Shown one piece after another: positions 1 through 8,993 of a DNA stretch of 64,000 nucleotides. The notes under the pieces were generated by a model, which saw nothing but the letters and a program-made list of their open reading frames with translations, was not told the origin of the DNA and ran no database searches. Made by a program: the position numbers and the translations under genes. Positions within the stretch are counted from its first letter, which is position 1. The number at the start of each line of letters is the position of its first letter. The stretch lies in the NCBI RefSeq assembly GCF_002307475.1, contig NZ_NTMH01000030.1, positions 1 through 64,000 on the forward strand, written 5' to 3'. Source of the DNA: Pantoea allii. GTDB taxonomy: Bacteria; Pseudomonadota; Gammaproteobacteria; Enterobacterales; Enterobacteriaceae.

Positions 1-2
1 CC

Positions 3-800
3 GCCATTACCATGCGGCTGGTGCCCGCCGATCAGGTGCCGCGCGCCCTCTCCATCGTCTTTAGTGGTATTTCACTGGCGACCATCATAGCGACGCCGCT
101 GGGCAGTTATCTGGGTGGGCTGGTCGGCTGGCGCGCTATCTTTCTGTTTACGGCGGGCCTGGGGGCGACTTCCCTGCTGTGGCAGTTTTTCACGCTTCCC
201 GCCATGCCGGTGGAAGGCAACACGCGCAGCGGCGGCGTGCTGTCATTGCTACGGATTAATGTCATGCGCTGGGGAATGCTGGCGGTGATCATCATGTTTA
301 CCGCGCACTTTGCTTTTTTCACCTATCTGCGTCCGTTCCTGGAAAGCGTGGCACGCTTGAACCTTAGCCAGCTCTCTCTGGTGCTGCTGGCATTCGGCAT
401 CGCCAACTTTTTGGGCACCTATCTGGCTGGTTATCTGATGACACGCAGTGTGTCACTGACGCTGAGCGGAATGGCCTTGCTGATGGGCATCACAGCCTCA
501 CTGTTGGTAGGGTTTGGTCATGTGGGTGGGCTGGTCGCCGTGGGCGTCGCGCTCTGGGGCCTGGCCTTTGGTTCGATGCCGACGGGCTGGTCGACATGGA
601 TTTCACGAGCGGTGCCTGACGATGCCGAATCCGGCGGCGGTTTACTGGTGGCGACCATACAGCTGGCCATTACGGTGGGCGCGGCTGCAGGAGGCTGGAT
701 GTTCGATTTTCGCGGCGCGGGCGGTGTGTTTCTTGCCAGCAGCGCGCTGATGCTGGTGGCAGCGCTCACGATATATACGCGCGTCAGGCATCACGGTTGA
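3..800 (+). CDS. MFS drug/sugar exporter, C-terminal part (cut by window start)
   Basis: Inner-membrane major facilitator (DHA1-like, in the style of AraJ/YdhP exporters). The frame is open from the first bases, and the internal ATG at 12 is not the true start: residues before it (Ala-Ile-Thr) continue the same frame, and the protein begins in mid-family at a motif normally well inside an MFS protein (VPADQVPRALSIVFSG, then GSYLGGLVGWRAIF). About eight membrane segments remain, including the end of the N-terminal bundle and the whole C-terminal bundle. The family is clear from hydropathy and the GWRAIF motif. The substrate cannot be told. The upstream end and any regulator lie outside the window. 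Confidence 0.8.
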   Translation, partial: AITMRLVPADQVPRALSIVFSGISLATIIATPLGSYLGGLVGWRAIFLFTAGLGATSLLWQFFTLPAMPVEGNTRSGGVLSLLRINVMRWGMLAVIIMFTAHFAFFTYLRPFLESVARLNLSQLSLVLLAFGIANFLGTYLAGYLMTRSVSLTLSGMALLMGITASLLVGFGHVGGLVAVGVALWGLAFGSMPTGWSTWISRAVPDDAESGGGLLVATIQLAITVGAAAGGWMFDFRGAGGVFLASSALMLVAALTIYTRVRHHG

Positions 801-1014
801 GTGGACCTATGGCAGCAATATATGCTGCCTTTTTATTTTATCCTGGTTTTTTAACCTTTTGTGTTTTAACCAAGCTAAACGTGCTCTTTACTTTCAGTTT
901 TATTGAACAACTTAAGCAAAACCCTCTGCTTTTTTCTGATCAAGATTCGGCCTATTATGTTTTCACACAAGGCAGAACGCCTTAATTAAACTGAAAAAGA
1001 CCGAGGAATTAATC

Positions 1015-1224
1015 ATGAAAGCTATCAAAACTTTTGCTGCTGTTATCGCCCTTGCTGTACTTCCTGTTGCAGGCTTCGCGCAAACTGTGACCGCGACCGG
1101 TTCTACTCTGGACAGCACCGAAGCGAAAATTGCTGCGCAGGCGCAAGAAGCTGGTGCTTCCTATAAAATCACCGAAGCCAACACCAACAACGGCGTACAT
1201 ATGACGGCTGAACTGCTGAAATAA
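1015..1224 (+). CDS. DUF1471 (YhcN/BhsA/McbA-like) small periplasmic protein
   Basis: A 69-residue secreted protein. Residues 1-22 are a signal peptide (MKAIKTF, hydrophobic core, then GFAQ), leaving a mature part of about 47 residues with the DUF1471 pattern: a TGSTLDSTEAKIAAQAQEAGA stretch followed by a beta-strand end (YKITEANTNNGVHMTAELLK). Family members such as BhsA, McbA and YhcN are induced by stress (acid, peroxide, copper) and affect biofilm formation and surface properties; what this one does is not shown by the sequence. A good ribosome site (GAGGAATT) stands just before the ATG. It is a monocistronic gene, followed by a GC-rich hairpin. Confidence 0.85.
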   Translation: MKAIKTFAAVIALAVLPVAGFAQTVTATGSTLDSTEAKIAAQAQEAGASYKITEANTNNGVHMTAELLK

Positions 1225-1244
1225 TGCTGGAAGTTGTGTGCTGA

Positions 1245-1266
1245 CAGGACGCCTTTGGGCGTCCTG
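1245..1266 (+). terminator. hairpin after the DUF1471 gene
   Basis: A perfect 9-bp stem (CAGGACGCC with GGCGTCCTG) and a 4-base loop start 21 bases after the DUF1471 stop codon. No T-run follows, so it is a hairpin terminator only by position. Confidence 0.4.
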
Positions 1267-1815
1267 GCGGCGTTTGTGGGTGCATATCCGTCTCCGTCTT
1301 ATCCTTTCTCATCCTTGTTTCCCTGCCAGACGTTCACCTTTTTAAGCACGCAATAATCATTTCAGCCTGCATCAGGCGCTTGCCTGATTTTCAAACACAC
1401 TAACGCGCTTGCTGCACCGGTAACGGCGGCGACGTCATGCGGGAAACGTTTTGCTGCCAGTAGCAGCTAGGTGATAAACACGCTTACCCCGAACGGTCGT
1501 CAACGCGTGAAACGGTAAGGCTGCCGTAGCCCTGTCAGGCGACAGGGGATGTGAGAGGACATCACCGATTTAGGTGAGGAGAGCGTGACTCAGGTCAGGG
1601 GGAGAAAGGCGAAAACGTATCAGCATCACCCGGAAGGCCGCTAAGACGGCTACCGGGCTGGCGATCGCTGTCAACGGAAAAGCACGGTTTGTCAGCGTCA
1701 AACCGCCGGAATGGCGCAAAGCGCTGCCAGCATGGCCTGGCAGCATCCTGTGCATGACGCTGGACGCATGATGATTCGCCTGCTGCGCTAATCCGCCGCA
1801 GGCGAAGATCTCAGG
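1267..1815. other. gene-free stretch, about 550 bp
   Basis: No convincing gene. Only short open frames occur (longest about 60 codons), none with a clear ribosome site or recognisable product. GC content is not low, so this could hold decayed coding sequence, but I could not assign a parent. It separates the DUF1471 gene from the 3' end of sbmA. Confidence 0.5.
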
Positions 1816-3063
1816 TTATGACACGTCTTCAGAGGCGTCACGCATCATCTCACCGTGCGGCACGTCATCCAGAATCTGCTCAAAGCTGCGCAGACGTTTA
1901 TAGATAGACATCAGTTCAACCAATGTTGACCACGAGGTGATGAGGTACTGGAACGAGCTGCGCACCTGATCGAAAACGTTGGTTATTTGGTTAAGCAGGC
2001 CCAGTGTAATGGTTCCGGCTACGATGGACGGGAACAGCAGAAACAGCCCAAACACGTTATCCACCTGAAGATAAAGAATGCGGCTGATATTGAAATAGAG
2101 ATAGTGAAAATACAGGCGGAAATAGTTAACCCGGACATTGTTGAACAGCACTTTTACCGTGGGCGGCGTTGCGCGGTCAGCATTGTCTTCGCCGTAAACC
2201 AGCTCTTTACGATAGGCGGCTTCAACCCGCTGATTACGGAACTCCAGACCGGGAAGTTTAATTCCGACCAGCGCCAGCAGGCCGGTCCCGAACAGGGACC
2301 AGAGCACCGCGGCAATCACCAGCGCATACGGAATATTACCCAGAATCGGGATATTTTCGACGTGATGTGACAGGGCAATCAGCACCGGCAAAAACGCCAC
2401 CAGCGTCATAATGGCCTGAATAAAGTTTACGCCCCAGCTTTCCAGCGTCGTGGCAAACCGCATGGTGTCTTCCTGCACACGCTGGGCTGCGCCTTCGACA
2501 TGGCGTAAACGCTGCCAGTGGTGCATGTAATAATTATTCATCGCGGTACGCCAGCGGAATACCCAATGGCTAATGAAAAAGGCGTTCATCACGCCAATCA
2601 CGACCGCGATTAAGGCGATACCTAAAAATGCCATCACCTGAGCATAAAATTCGTTAATTTGCACCGAACCGGCTTTCGTCAGCGCTTTTTGAATCAAATC
2701 GTAAAAAGGGCCATACCAGGCATTCACGGCAACACCGACCTGCACCCCAAACCAGGTAACAAAAATAATCAGTGCCGAACCCCATACCGACCAGCGCTGC
2801 CAGGGATGGTTATCAACCAGCCGCCAGGCGACCGCGAAGATCGCGACCATCAGCCAGTAATAGGCATAAAACCACAATTCACTCGGTGCAATAAAACGCA
2901 TCACTGTCGTGGGCAATGGCTGCTTAATTGCCGCCTGAAAAGCAGGCCAAAAATGCCCGGGTAACTCGCTGGCGAAGCCAAACCAGGCAAAAATGGCCAG
3001 CAAACTCCAAATGGCGGCCGTGCTGAAAAACAGCCCCGGTCGCGGGAAGAAAGACTTAAACAT
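1816..3063 (-). CDS. sbmA: SbmA/BacA-family peptide antibiotic transporter
   Basis: Inner-membrane, proton-driven importer of microcin- and bleomycin-like peptides and proline-rich antimicrobial peptides; homologous to E. coli SbmA (406 residues; here 415). It starts MFKSFFPRPGLFF and has the family segments in order: an N-terminal helix, the HFWPAFQAA region, YGPFYDLIQKAL, the WRTAMNNYYMHHWQRLRHVEGAAQRVQEDTMRF region (shared with ABC transporters of the SbmA/BacA fold), and a C-terminal SSFQYLITSWSTLVELMSIYKRL segment. No ATPase domain follows, as expected for SbmA. It is transcribed alone, divergent from the gluconate dehydrogenase operon. The 9-residue excess is at the C-terminus. Confidence 0.92.
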   Translation of the reverse strand: MFKSFFPRPGLFFSTAAIWSLLAIFAWFGFASELPGHFWPAFQAAIKQPLPTTVMRFIAPSELWFYAYYWLMVAIFAVAWRLVDNHPWQRWSVWGSALIIFVTWFGVQVGVAVNAWYGPFYDLIQKALTKAGSVQINEFYAQVMAFLGIALIAVVIGVMNAFFISHWVFRWRTAMNNYYMHHWQRLRHVEGAAQRVQEDTMRFATTLESWGVNFIQAIMTLVAFLPVLIALSHHVENIPILGNIPYALVIAAVLWSLFGTGLLALVGIKLPGLEFRNQRVEAAYRKELVYGEDNADRATPPTVKVLFNNVRVNYFRLYFHYLYFNISRILYLQVDNVFGLFLLFPSIVAGTITLGLLNQITNVFDQVRSSFQYLITSWSTLVELMSIYKRLRSFEQILDDVPHGEMMRDASEDVS

Positions 3064-3224
3064 AGGTACTCCGCTGTTGTGTAATCGCTTTTATAACGTT
3101 TAAACGGCTATCTGTCTGTAGCCTGTTGTTTCTGAACATGACATCGACAAAATATATGTTAATGGAATTGTGCTTTTTTGTTTCCTTAAACTAAATGTTT
3201 ATTGGTAATGGTGTTACACTTGCG

Positions 3225-3248
3225 CCAACTGTTACCGGTAACAGTTGG
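3225..3248. promoter_or_regulatory. 24-bp perfect palindrome, GntR-type operator
   Basis: Twelve bases on each side of the centre (3236/3237) are exactly complementary. The core TGTTACCGGTAACA has the CG-centred form of LacI-family operators and resembles the GntR/IdnR operators of gluconate genes. It lies 88 bp upstream of the gluconate 2-dehydrogenase operon, so repression relieved by gluconate is a reasonable inference. No gntR gene is in the window. Confidence 0.7.
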
Positions 3249-3336
3249 TTGTACCCGAAATCCGCAGATAAAAACCACTACAACGCACTCACTTCTCTTT
3301 TTCGTACCGCAGTTGATGCGGTGATGAGGCAATGTC

Positions 3337-4062
3337 ATGTCAGACCAGAAAAAGGGTCATTCACGCAGGGATTTTTTGCTGAAGACCATCACCCTGGCGC
3401 CCGCAGTGGCGGTAGGCAGTAGCGCATTCGGTGCATTTTCTGCACCCGCTCAGGCGGCCGCACCCGCCGAAACCCCGTCTGCTCGCGATTATCAGCCCAC
3501 CTGGTTTACCGCCGAAGAATTTGCCTTTATTAAGGCTGCGGTTGCGCGTCTGATTCCTGCCGATGAACGAGGCCCCGGCGCGCTGGAAGCCGGCGTGCCT
3601 GAGTTTATCGATCGCCAGATGAATACACCTTATGCCACCGGCGCGAACTGGTATATGCAGGGCCCGTTTAATCCCGACTTACCCAAAGAAATGGGTTATC
3701 AACTGCCGCTGGTGCCGCAACAGATTTACCGTCTTGGCCTGGCTGATGCGGACCAGTACAGCAAGCAGCAGCACGCTAAGGTGTTTGCCCAACTCGATGC
3801 CGGGCAGCAGGACGCGTTGTTACAAAACATGGAGAGCGGTAAAGCCAACTTCAGTCAGCTGCCCGCCAACGTGTTTTTTTCTTATTTACTTCAGAACACC
3901 CGCGAAGGTTTCTTTAGCGATCCCATCCACGGCGGTAATCAGGGCATGGTGGGCTGGAAGCTGATCAACTTCCCTGGCGCACGTGCCGACTTTATGGACT
4001 GGGTAGAGCGCGGTGAACGTTATCCGTTCCCGTCGGTGTCAATTCGTGGGGAGAGAAGCTGA
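3337..4062 (+). CDS. gluconate 2-dehydrogenase, small (gamma, subunit 3)
   Basis: Small subunit of the membrane-associated FAD/cytochrome c gluconate 2-dehydrogenase, which oxidises D-gluconate to 2-keto-D-gluconate in the periplasm and passes electrons to ubiquinone. The N-terminus is a twin-arginine signal (SRRDFLLKT at residues 9-17, hydrophobic core, Ala-rich cleavage region near residue 40). The small subunit has no Sec signal; in this family it helps escort the flavoprotein through Tat. The mature part begins with [30 protein letters not shown], typical of gluconate dehydrogenase subunit 3. A GAGG ribosome site sits 7 bases before ATG 3337. The next gene starts 2 bases after the stop, so the two are translated together. 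Confidence 0.93.
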   Translation: MSDQKKGHSRRDFLLKTITLAPAVAVGSSAFGAFSAPAQAAAPAETPSARDYQPTWFTAEEFAFIKAAVARLIPADERGPGALEAGVPEFIDRQMNTPYATGANWYMQGPFNPDLPKEMGYQLPLVPQQIYRLGLADADQYSKQQHAKVFAQLDAGQQDALLQNMESGKANFSQLPANVFFSYLLQNTREGFFSDPIHGGNQGMVGWKLINFPGARADFMDWVERGERYPFPSVSIRGERS

Positions 4063-4064
4063 GC

Positions 4065-5849
4065 ATGGCGAATGCATTAAACAAAGTCGATGCCGTGATT
4101 GTGGGTTTTGGCTGGGCGGGCGCCATTATGGCTAAAGAGCTGACCGAGGCGGGCCTGAACGTGCTGGCGCTGGAGCGCGGCCCGCATCGTGACACCTATC
4201 CCGATGGTTCTTACCCACAGTCTATTGATGAACTGACCTACAACGTTCGCAAAAAGCTGTTCCAGGATCTGTCTAAAAGCACCGTTACGATTCGTCACGA
4301 TGCCTCGCAGACCGCAGTACCTTATCGCCAGCTGGCGGCCTTTTTGCCCGGCACCGGAACCGGTGGCGCAGGACTGCACTGGTCAGGTGTCCATTTCCGG
4401 GTTGATCCCGTAGAGCTGAAGCTGCGTAGCCACTATGAGGCGCGCTACGGCAAAAACTTTATTCCTGAAGGCATGACGATTCAGGACTTTGGCGTCGACT
4501 ACCAGGAGCTGGAGCCGTTTTTTGATAAAGCTGAAAAAGTGTTTGGCACCTCCGGTAGTGCCTGGAGTATTCAGGGCAAGGTCGTCGGCAAAGACAAAGG
4601 CGGTAACCCGTTTGCTCCCGACCGCTCTGACAACTTTCCGCTGCCCGCGCAAAAGCGCACCTGGTCGGCTCAGCTGTTTGCACAGGCCGCCGAGTCCGTA
4701 GGTTATCACCCTTACGATCTGCCGTCGGCGAACACCTCTGGCCCTTATACCAACACGTACGGCGCTCAGATGGGGCCATGCAATTTCTGTGGCTACTGCA
4801 GCGGTTACGCCTGTTATATGTATTCCAAGGCATCGCCCAATGTGAATATTTTGCCTGCACTGCGTCAGGAGCCAAAGTTTGAGCTGCGCAACAATTCTTA
4901 CGTGCTGCGCGTCAACCTCACGGAAGATAAGCAGCGCGCGACTGGCGTTACCTATGTGGACGCGCAGGGGCGCGAGCAGGTGCAACCAGCGGATCTGGTC
5001 ATCCTGTCTGCTTTTCAGTTCCATAACGTCCATTTGATGCTGTTGTCCGGCATCGGCAAACCTTACAACCCGATCACCAACGAAGGCACGGTAGGGCGCA
5101 ACTTCGCCTATCAGAACCTCTCGACGCTGAAAGCGCTGTTCGATAAAAACACCACCACCAATCCCTTTATTGGGGCGGGCGGGGCCGGTGTCGCCGTGGA
5201 CGATTTCAATGCCGATAATTTTGATCACGGTCCACACGGGTTTGTCGGCGGGTCGCCGTTCTGGGTGAACCAGGCGGGCACCAAACCGATATCGGGTCTG
5301 CCCACGCCAACCGGCACGCCAAACTGGGGCAGTCAGTGGAAAGCTGCCGTTGCTGATACCTACACGCACCATCTTTCGATGGATGCACATGGTGCGCACC
5401 AGTCTTACCGCGCGAACTATCTGGACCTGGACCCAAATTACAAAGATGTCTACGGCCAGCCGCTGCTTCGTATGACGTTCGACTGGCAGGACAACGACAT
5501 CAAGATGGCGCAGTTTATGGTGGGGAAAATGCATAAGATCGCCGAAGCCATGAACCCCAAAATGATCATTGGCGGGGCCAAAAAACCCGGCACGCATTTC
5601 GACACCACCGTGTATCAGACCACGCATATCAGCGGCGGGGCGATTATGGGCGAGTCTCCTGAGACCAGCGCGGTCAACCGCTATCTGCAAAGCTGGGATG
5701 TGCCGAATGTCTTTGTGCCTGGCGCGTCGGCGTTTCCGCAGGGGCTGGGATATAACCCCACCGGTATGGTGGCGGCGTTGACCTACTGGTCAGCGAAAGC
5801 GATTCGCGAACAGTACCTGAAAAACCCAGGCCCACTGGTACAGGCATAA
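4065..5849 (+). CDS. gluconate 2-dehydrogenase, FAD (GMC) large subunit
   Basis: Catalytic flavoprotein of the gluconate 2-dehydrogenase complex, 594 residues, a GMC-family oxidoreductase. The FAD-binding fold is at the N-terminus (AVIVGFGWAGAIMAKEL, residues about 8-24, followed by ALERG). An insert with several cysteines (CNFCGYCSGYACYMYSK, around residues 240-258) is typical of the GMC subunits that pair with a cytochrome c. The C-terminal GMC part includes the TTHISGGAIMG and PGASAFPQGLGYNPTGMV segments. It has no signal peptide of its own, which fits export together with the Tat-bearing small subunit. Middle gene of a three-gene operon; the cytochrome gene begins 5 bases downstream. Confidence 0.94.
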   Translation: MANALNKVDAVIVGFGWAGAIMAKELTEAGLNVLALERGPHRDTYPDGSYPQSIDELTYNVRKKLFQDLSKSTVTIRHDASQTAVPYRQLAAFLPGTGTGGAGLHWSGVHFRVDPVELKLRSHYEARYGKNFIPEGMTIQDFGVDYQELEPFFDKAEKVFGTSGSAWSIQGKVVGKDKGGNPFAPDRSDNFPLPAQKRTWSAQLFAQAAESVGYHPYDLPSANTSGPYTNTYGAQMGPCNFCGYCSGYACYMYSKASPNVNILPALRQEPKFELRNNSYVLRVNLTEDKQRATGVTYVDAQGREQVQPADLVILSAFQFHNVHLMLLSGIGKPYNPITNEGTVGRNFAYQNLSTLKALFDKNTTTNPFIGAGGAGVAVDDFNADNFDHGPHGFVGGSPFWVNQAGTKPISGLPTPTGTPNWGSQWKAAVADTYTHHLSMDAHGAHQSYRANYLDLDPNYKDVYGQPLLRMTFDWQDNDIKMAQFMVGKMHKIAEAMNPKMIIGGAKKPGTHFDTTVYQTTHISGGAIMGESPETSAVNRYLQSWDVPNVFVPGASAFPQGLGYNPTGMVAALTYWSAKAIREQYLKNPGPLVQA

Positions 5850-5854
5850 GGAAG

Positions 5855-7171
5855 ATGGCGATGAAAAACGGCATTTTAGCCCTGATTCTGGGCGGTATTA
5901 CCTTTGTTGCCCTGGCCGATGAGCCTACTGGCGATCTGATAAAACGCGGCGAGTATCTGGCCCGCGCGGGTGACTGCGTCGCCTGCCACAGCAGTGACGG
6001 CGGCAAGCCCTTTGCGGGTGGATTGCCGATGGCGACGCCGATTGGCACTATCTACTCCACCAATATCACGCCGGATAAAGCGACCGGAATTGGTGACTAC
6101 AGCTACGACGACTTTCAGAAAGCGGTGCGGCACGGCGTGGCAAAAAACGGCGATACGCTTTATCCCGCCATGCCTTATCCCTCTTATGCGGTGGTCAGCG
6201 ATGAGGACATGAAGGCGCTGTATGCGTACTTCATGCACGGCGTCGCACCTGTCAGTCAGGCCAACAAAGAGAGTGATATCCCCTGGCCATTGTCCATGCG
6301 CTGGCCGCTGGCAATCTGGCGCAGCCTGTTTGCACCGGACGTGAAGGCGTTCCAGCCAGCCGCGCAGGAGGACCCGACGCTGGCGCGTGGCCGTTATCTG
6401 GTGGAAGGTCTGGGCCACTGCGGTGCCTGCCATACGCCGCGTAGCGTCACCATGCAGGAAAAAGCATTAAATAACACCGAGGGCACCGATTATCTGGCGG
6501 GCAGCAGTGCGCCGGTTGACGGCTGGACGGCGAGCAATCTGCGCGGGGATAACCGCGATGGCCTGGGCCGCTGGAGTGAAGAGGATTTACGCCAGTTCCT
6601 GCGCTATGGCCGTAACGATCACACCGCGGCATTTGGCGGCATGGTGGACGTTGTCGATCACAGCCTGCAGCACCTGACGGAGGAAGACATCACGGCGATT
6701 GCCCGTTATCTGAAGTCGCTGGGCGCGAAAGATCCGCATCAGGTCGCGTTTAGCGCGGATGACGCCACCGCCAAAGCCCTGTGGAAGGGCGATGACAGCC
6801 AGACGGGTGCCGCGACGTATGTTGACAGTTGTGCAGCCTGCCATAAAACCGATGGCAGCGGCTACAAACGGTTTTATCCTGCGCTGCGGGGCAATCCTGT
6901 GGTGATGGCGGACGATCCCACCTCGCTGATTCACATCGTGCTGGTCGGGGGGGAATTGCGGGGCGTCAACGGCGCGCCTTCGACCATTACCATGCCGGCA
7001 TTTGGCTGGCGTCTGAACGATCAGCAGGTCGCGGACGTGGTGAACTTTATTCGCCGCAGCTGGGGCAATAATGCCACGGATAACGTGACGGCGAAGCAGG
7101 TGGCCGAACTGCGTGAAGACGTCAAAGATCGTCAGGGTAATGCGGACATCAAGGTGTTAGAAGGGAAGTAA
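5855..7171 (+). CDS. gluconate 2-dehydrogenase, triheme cytochrome c subunit
   Basis: Electron-transfer subunit, 438 residues. It has a short Sec signal peptide (about residues 1-21) and three CxxCH heme-attachment motifs: CVACH near residue 42, CGACH near 190 and CAACH near 328. It carries electrons from the flavoprotein to ubiquinone at the periplasmic face of the inner membrane. Each heme domain begins with the usual pattern (LIKRGEYLARAGDCVACH; ARGRYLVEGLGHCGACH; ATYVDSCAACH). Last gene of the operon and followed by a strong hairpin. Assembly needs the cytochrome c maturation genes, which are not in the window. Confidence 0.94.
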   Translation: MAMKNGILALILGGITFVALADEPTGDLIKRGEYLARAGDCVACHSSDGGKPFAGGLPMATPIGTIYSTNITPDKATGIGDYSYDDFQKAVRHGVAKNGDTLYPAMPYPSYAVVSDEDMKALYAYFMHGVAPVSQANKESDIPWPLSMRWPLAIWRSLFAPDVKAFQPAAQEDPTLARGRYLVEGLGHCGACHTPRSVTMQEKALNNTEGTDYLAGSSAPVDGWTASNLRGDNRDGLGRWSEEDLRQFLRYGRNDHTAAFGGMVDVVDHSLQHLTEEDITAIARYLKSLGAKDPHQVAFSADDATAKALWKGDDSQTGAATYVDSCAACHKTDGSGYKRFYPALRGNPVVMADDPTSLIHIVLVGGELRGVNGAPSTITMPAFGWRLNDQQVADVVNFIRRSWGNNATDNVTAKQVAELREDVKDRQGNADIKVLEGK

Positions 7172-7181
7172 ACCGCAGTGT

Positions 7182-7211
7182 TTCAGCCTTCCCCGCAGGG
7201 GGAAGGCTGAA
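7182..7211. terminator. bidirectional-type hairpin between convergent genes
   Basis: A perfect 13-bp stem (TTCAGCCTTCCCC with its complement) and a 4-base loop lie between the 3' ends of the cytochrome gene and the downstream MFS gene on the other strand. There is no long T-run, but position and stem strength support a shared terminator. Confidence 0.65.
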
Positions 7212-7214
7212 TGT

Positions 7215-8627
7215 TCAGATGTTTTCCAGCCTGATACCGCGCGTCTTCGGACCGAAAAGGCCCACCGACAGCATAACCATCAGCATACTCAGGACGATAA
7301 ACACGATAACCCCATGTGTTCCCGCATACTGCAAAATCACACCGATTAAAATACTGCTGAACGCGGTCGACAACCGGCTGAATGAGTAGCAGAACCCCAC
7401 CGCCCGGGCGCGGATGTGCGTGGGGAAAATCTCAGTCTGATAGGCATGATAGCTGCAGGTCAGCCAGGCATTCGAGAAGGTGATCAGGAAACCGCAAATA
7501 ATCAGCAAGACCGGGTTGGTTTGCAGGGCAAACAGCGTCCCAAACACCACCGTCATCAGCGAAGAGAGAACGATTTGCCATTTGTTTTCAAGCTGGCTGG
7601 TAAAGCTGCCACAAATCAGCGATCCAATCGGATAGGCCAGCGTAATAAAAAACGCATACAGCAGGCTGTGGGTGATGGATGTCCCCTGGCCTGACAGCAG
7701 CGCCGGCAGCCAGTTACCAAAACCATAAAAACCAATCGCCTGAAAGAAGTTCATCACCACCAGCATGAGCGTGCGCTTACGATAGCGGGATGACCAAATC
7801 TCACGAAAACGACTCTTTTCCTGTCGGCTTGCCGCGCCCGTTAACGTCGTCAGCGGCAGGCCTGGGGCGATGCCGCAACGTTTTTCCATTTTCGACATCA
7901 CCTGATGAGCGTCATCAAGGCGTCCCTGCTGCACCAGCCAGCGCGCGGATTCCGGCAGATTTTTGCGAACAAGCCAGATAACCAGTGAGCAGACCGCACC
8001 GGCAATCACCACCCAGCGCCAGCCTTCCAGCCCAAGAATGTTTTGCGGCATCAGCCACCATGACATTAACGCCACGGCGGGCACCGATAAAAACTGGATA
8101 AAAAACGAAAAGGCAAACGCCCGGTTACGCAAGTGAGTGGGCACCCATTCACTCAGATAGGTATCGATGGTCACCAGCTCCACGCCCAACCCAATCCCCA
8201 CTAAAAAGCGGCACAGGATCACCATCTCAGCGCTGTGCTGAAAAGCCATGATCAGTGAGAACACACCGTACCAGGCCAGGGCACAGATAAAGGTCAGCCG
8301 ACGGCCAAAGCGATCGGCAAACGGCGTGAGCAGGCTGGCACCGACAAACAGCCCAAGAAAGGTAGCCGAGGCAAATGCCGCCTGATCGGTGATGCCCAGT
8401 ATTCCGGCGCTGCCCGCATGGAAAATACCGGCTGCCAGCAAGCCCGTACTGATATAACCGGTTTCAAACAGATCGTAGAGTTCAAAGAAGCCTCCCAGCG
8501 CCAGGAGCGAGATAAAGCGCCATAAGCCGGCAGAGGAAGGTAGCGCATCAATGCGCTCAGCTAAGCTGGTGTTGGCGGTCGACGATGCCGGCGACGGTGC
8601 CATCCCTGTGATGAAGGCGGATGTCAT
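7215..8627 (-). CDS. MFS transporter, metabolite:H+ symporter type
   Basis: Inner-membrane permease of 470 residues with about 12 membrane segments. It carries the MFS signature between segments 2 and 3 (DRFGRRLTFICAL) and the segment-4 motif GIGLGVELVTIDTYLSEWVPTHLRNRAFA, as in the sugar-porter/SV2-like and aromatic-acid symporter branches. A hydrophilic N-terminal tail of about 30 residues precedes the first helix. The substrate is unknown. Because it converges on the gluconate dehydrogenase operon, uptake of an organic or sugar acid is a tempting guess, but nothing in the sequence proves it. Confidence 0.8.
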   Translation of the reverse strand: MTSAFITGMAPSPASSTANTSLAERIDALPSSAGLWRFISLLALGGFFELYDLFETGYISTGLLAAGIFHAGSAGILGITDQAAFASATFLGLFVGASLLTPFADRFGRRLTFICALAWYGVFSLIMAFQHSAEMVILCRFLVGIGLGVELVTIDTYLSEWVPTHLRNRAFAFSFFIQFLSVPAVALMSWWLMPQNILGLEGWRWVVIAGAVCSLVIWLVRKNLPESARWLVQQGRLDDAHQVMSKMEKRCGIAPGLPLTTLTGAASRQEKSRFREIWSSRYRKRTLMLVVMNFFQAIGFYGFGNWLPALLSGQGTSITHSLLYAFFITLAYPIGSLICGSFTSQLENKWQIVLSSLMTVVFGTLFALQTNPVLLIICGFLITFSNAWLTCSYHAYQTEIFPTHIRARAVGFCYSFSRLSTAFSSILIGVILQYAGTHGVIVFIVLSMLMVMLSVGLFGPKTRGIRLENI

Positions 8628-8993
8628 GTAAGGTGAACCTCATATCAGGATGATTGCCATTCCCACTACAGGCCGTGATGTGTTTTGAAATAATTGCCCA
8701 TTAGCGAGCCGTGAAGCAGCAGAATAATCAATTACCTGATTCTTGCCGACAGGAATAGTGATGAATTTTTAGCAACGCATATTGCAAGGTTGACTGGCAC
8801 GGCTTTTCAGGCAGACGGCAAGACTGCAGATATCAACGGCGCACGAGCCGGTGAGGGCAAAAAGCGCAGTCAGCAGGTATCTTGACGGGCACAGCGGTAA
8901 AGGCAGACGTCAGCCGGGTCATTCAGTGCCTTACCCCGCCCGGCAACACATCTGTTTCCCGCCCTGGCATTATCACCAGAGCGGGAGCCCGTT
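8628..8993. other. gene-free stretch between an MFS gene and a chemoreceptor
   Basis: About 366 bp containing the upstream region of the MFS gene (minus strand) and the 3' flank of the chemoreceptor. I see no gene, no strong hairpin with a T-run and no recognisable operator. Confidence 0.5.

Noticed and set aside
797-985. 62-codon open frame after the first MFS gene
   Set aside because: Overlaps the MFS stop codon, has no ribosome site and no recognisable product; the DNA looks like the promoter region of the DUF1471 gene.
1570-1755. 61-codon minus-strand frame, and a plus-strand frame of similar length, in the gene-free stretch
   Set aside because: No ribosome site and no family resemblance; kept only as unexplained sequence.
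4383-5690. 435-codon open frame antisense to the gluconate dehydrogenase flavoprotein
   Set aside because: Shadow of GC-rich codons; rich in Arg, His and Val in an unnatural way, and the plus-strand gene is certain.
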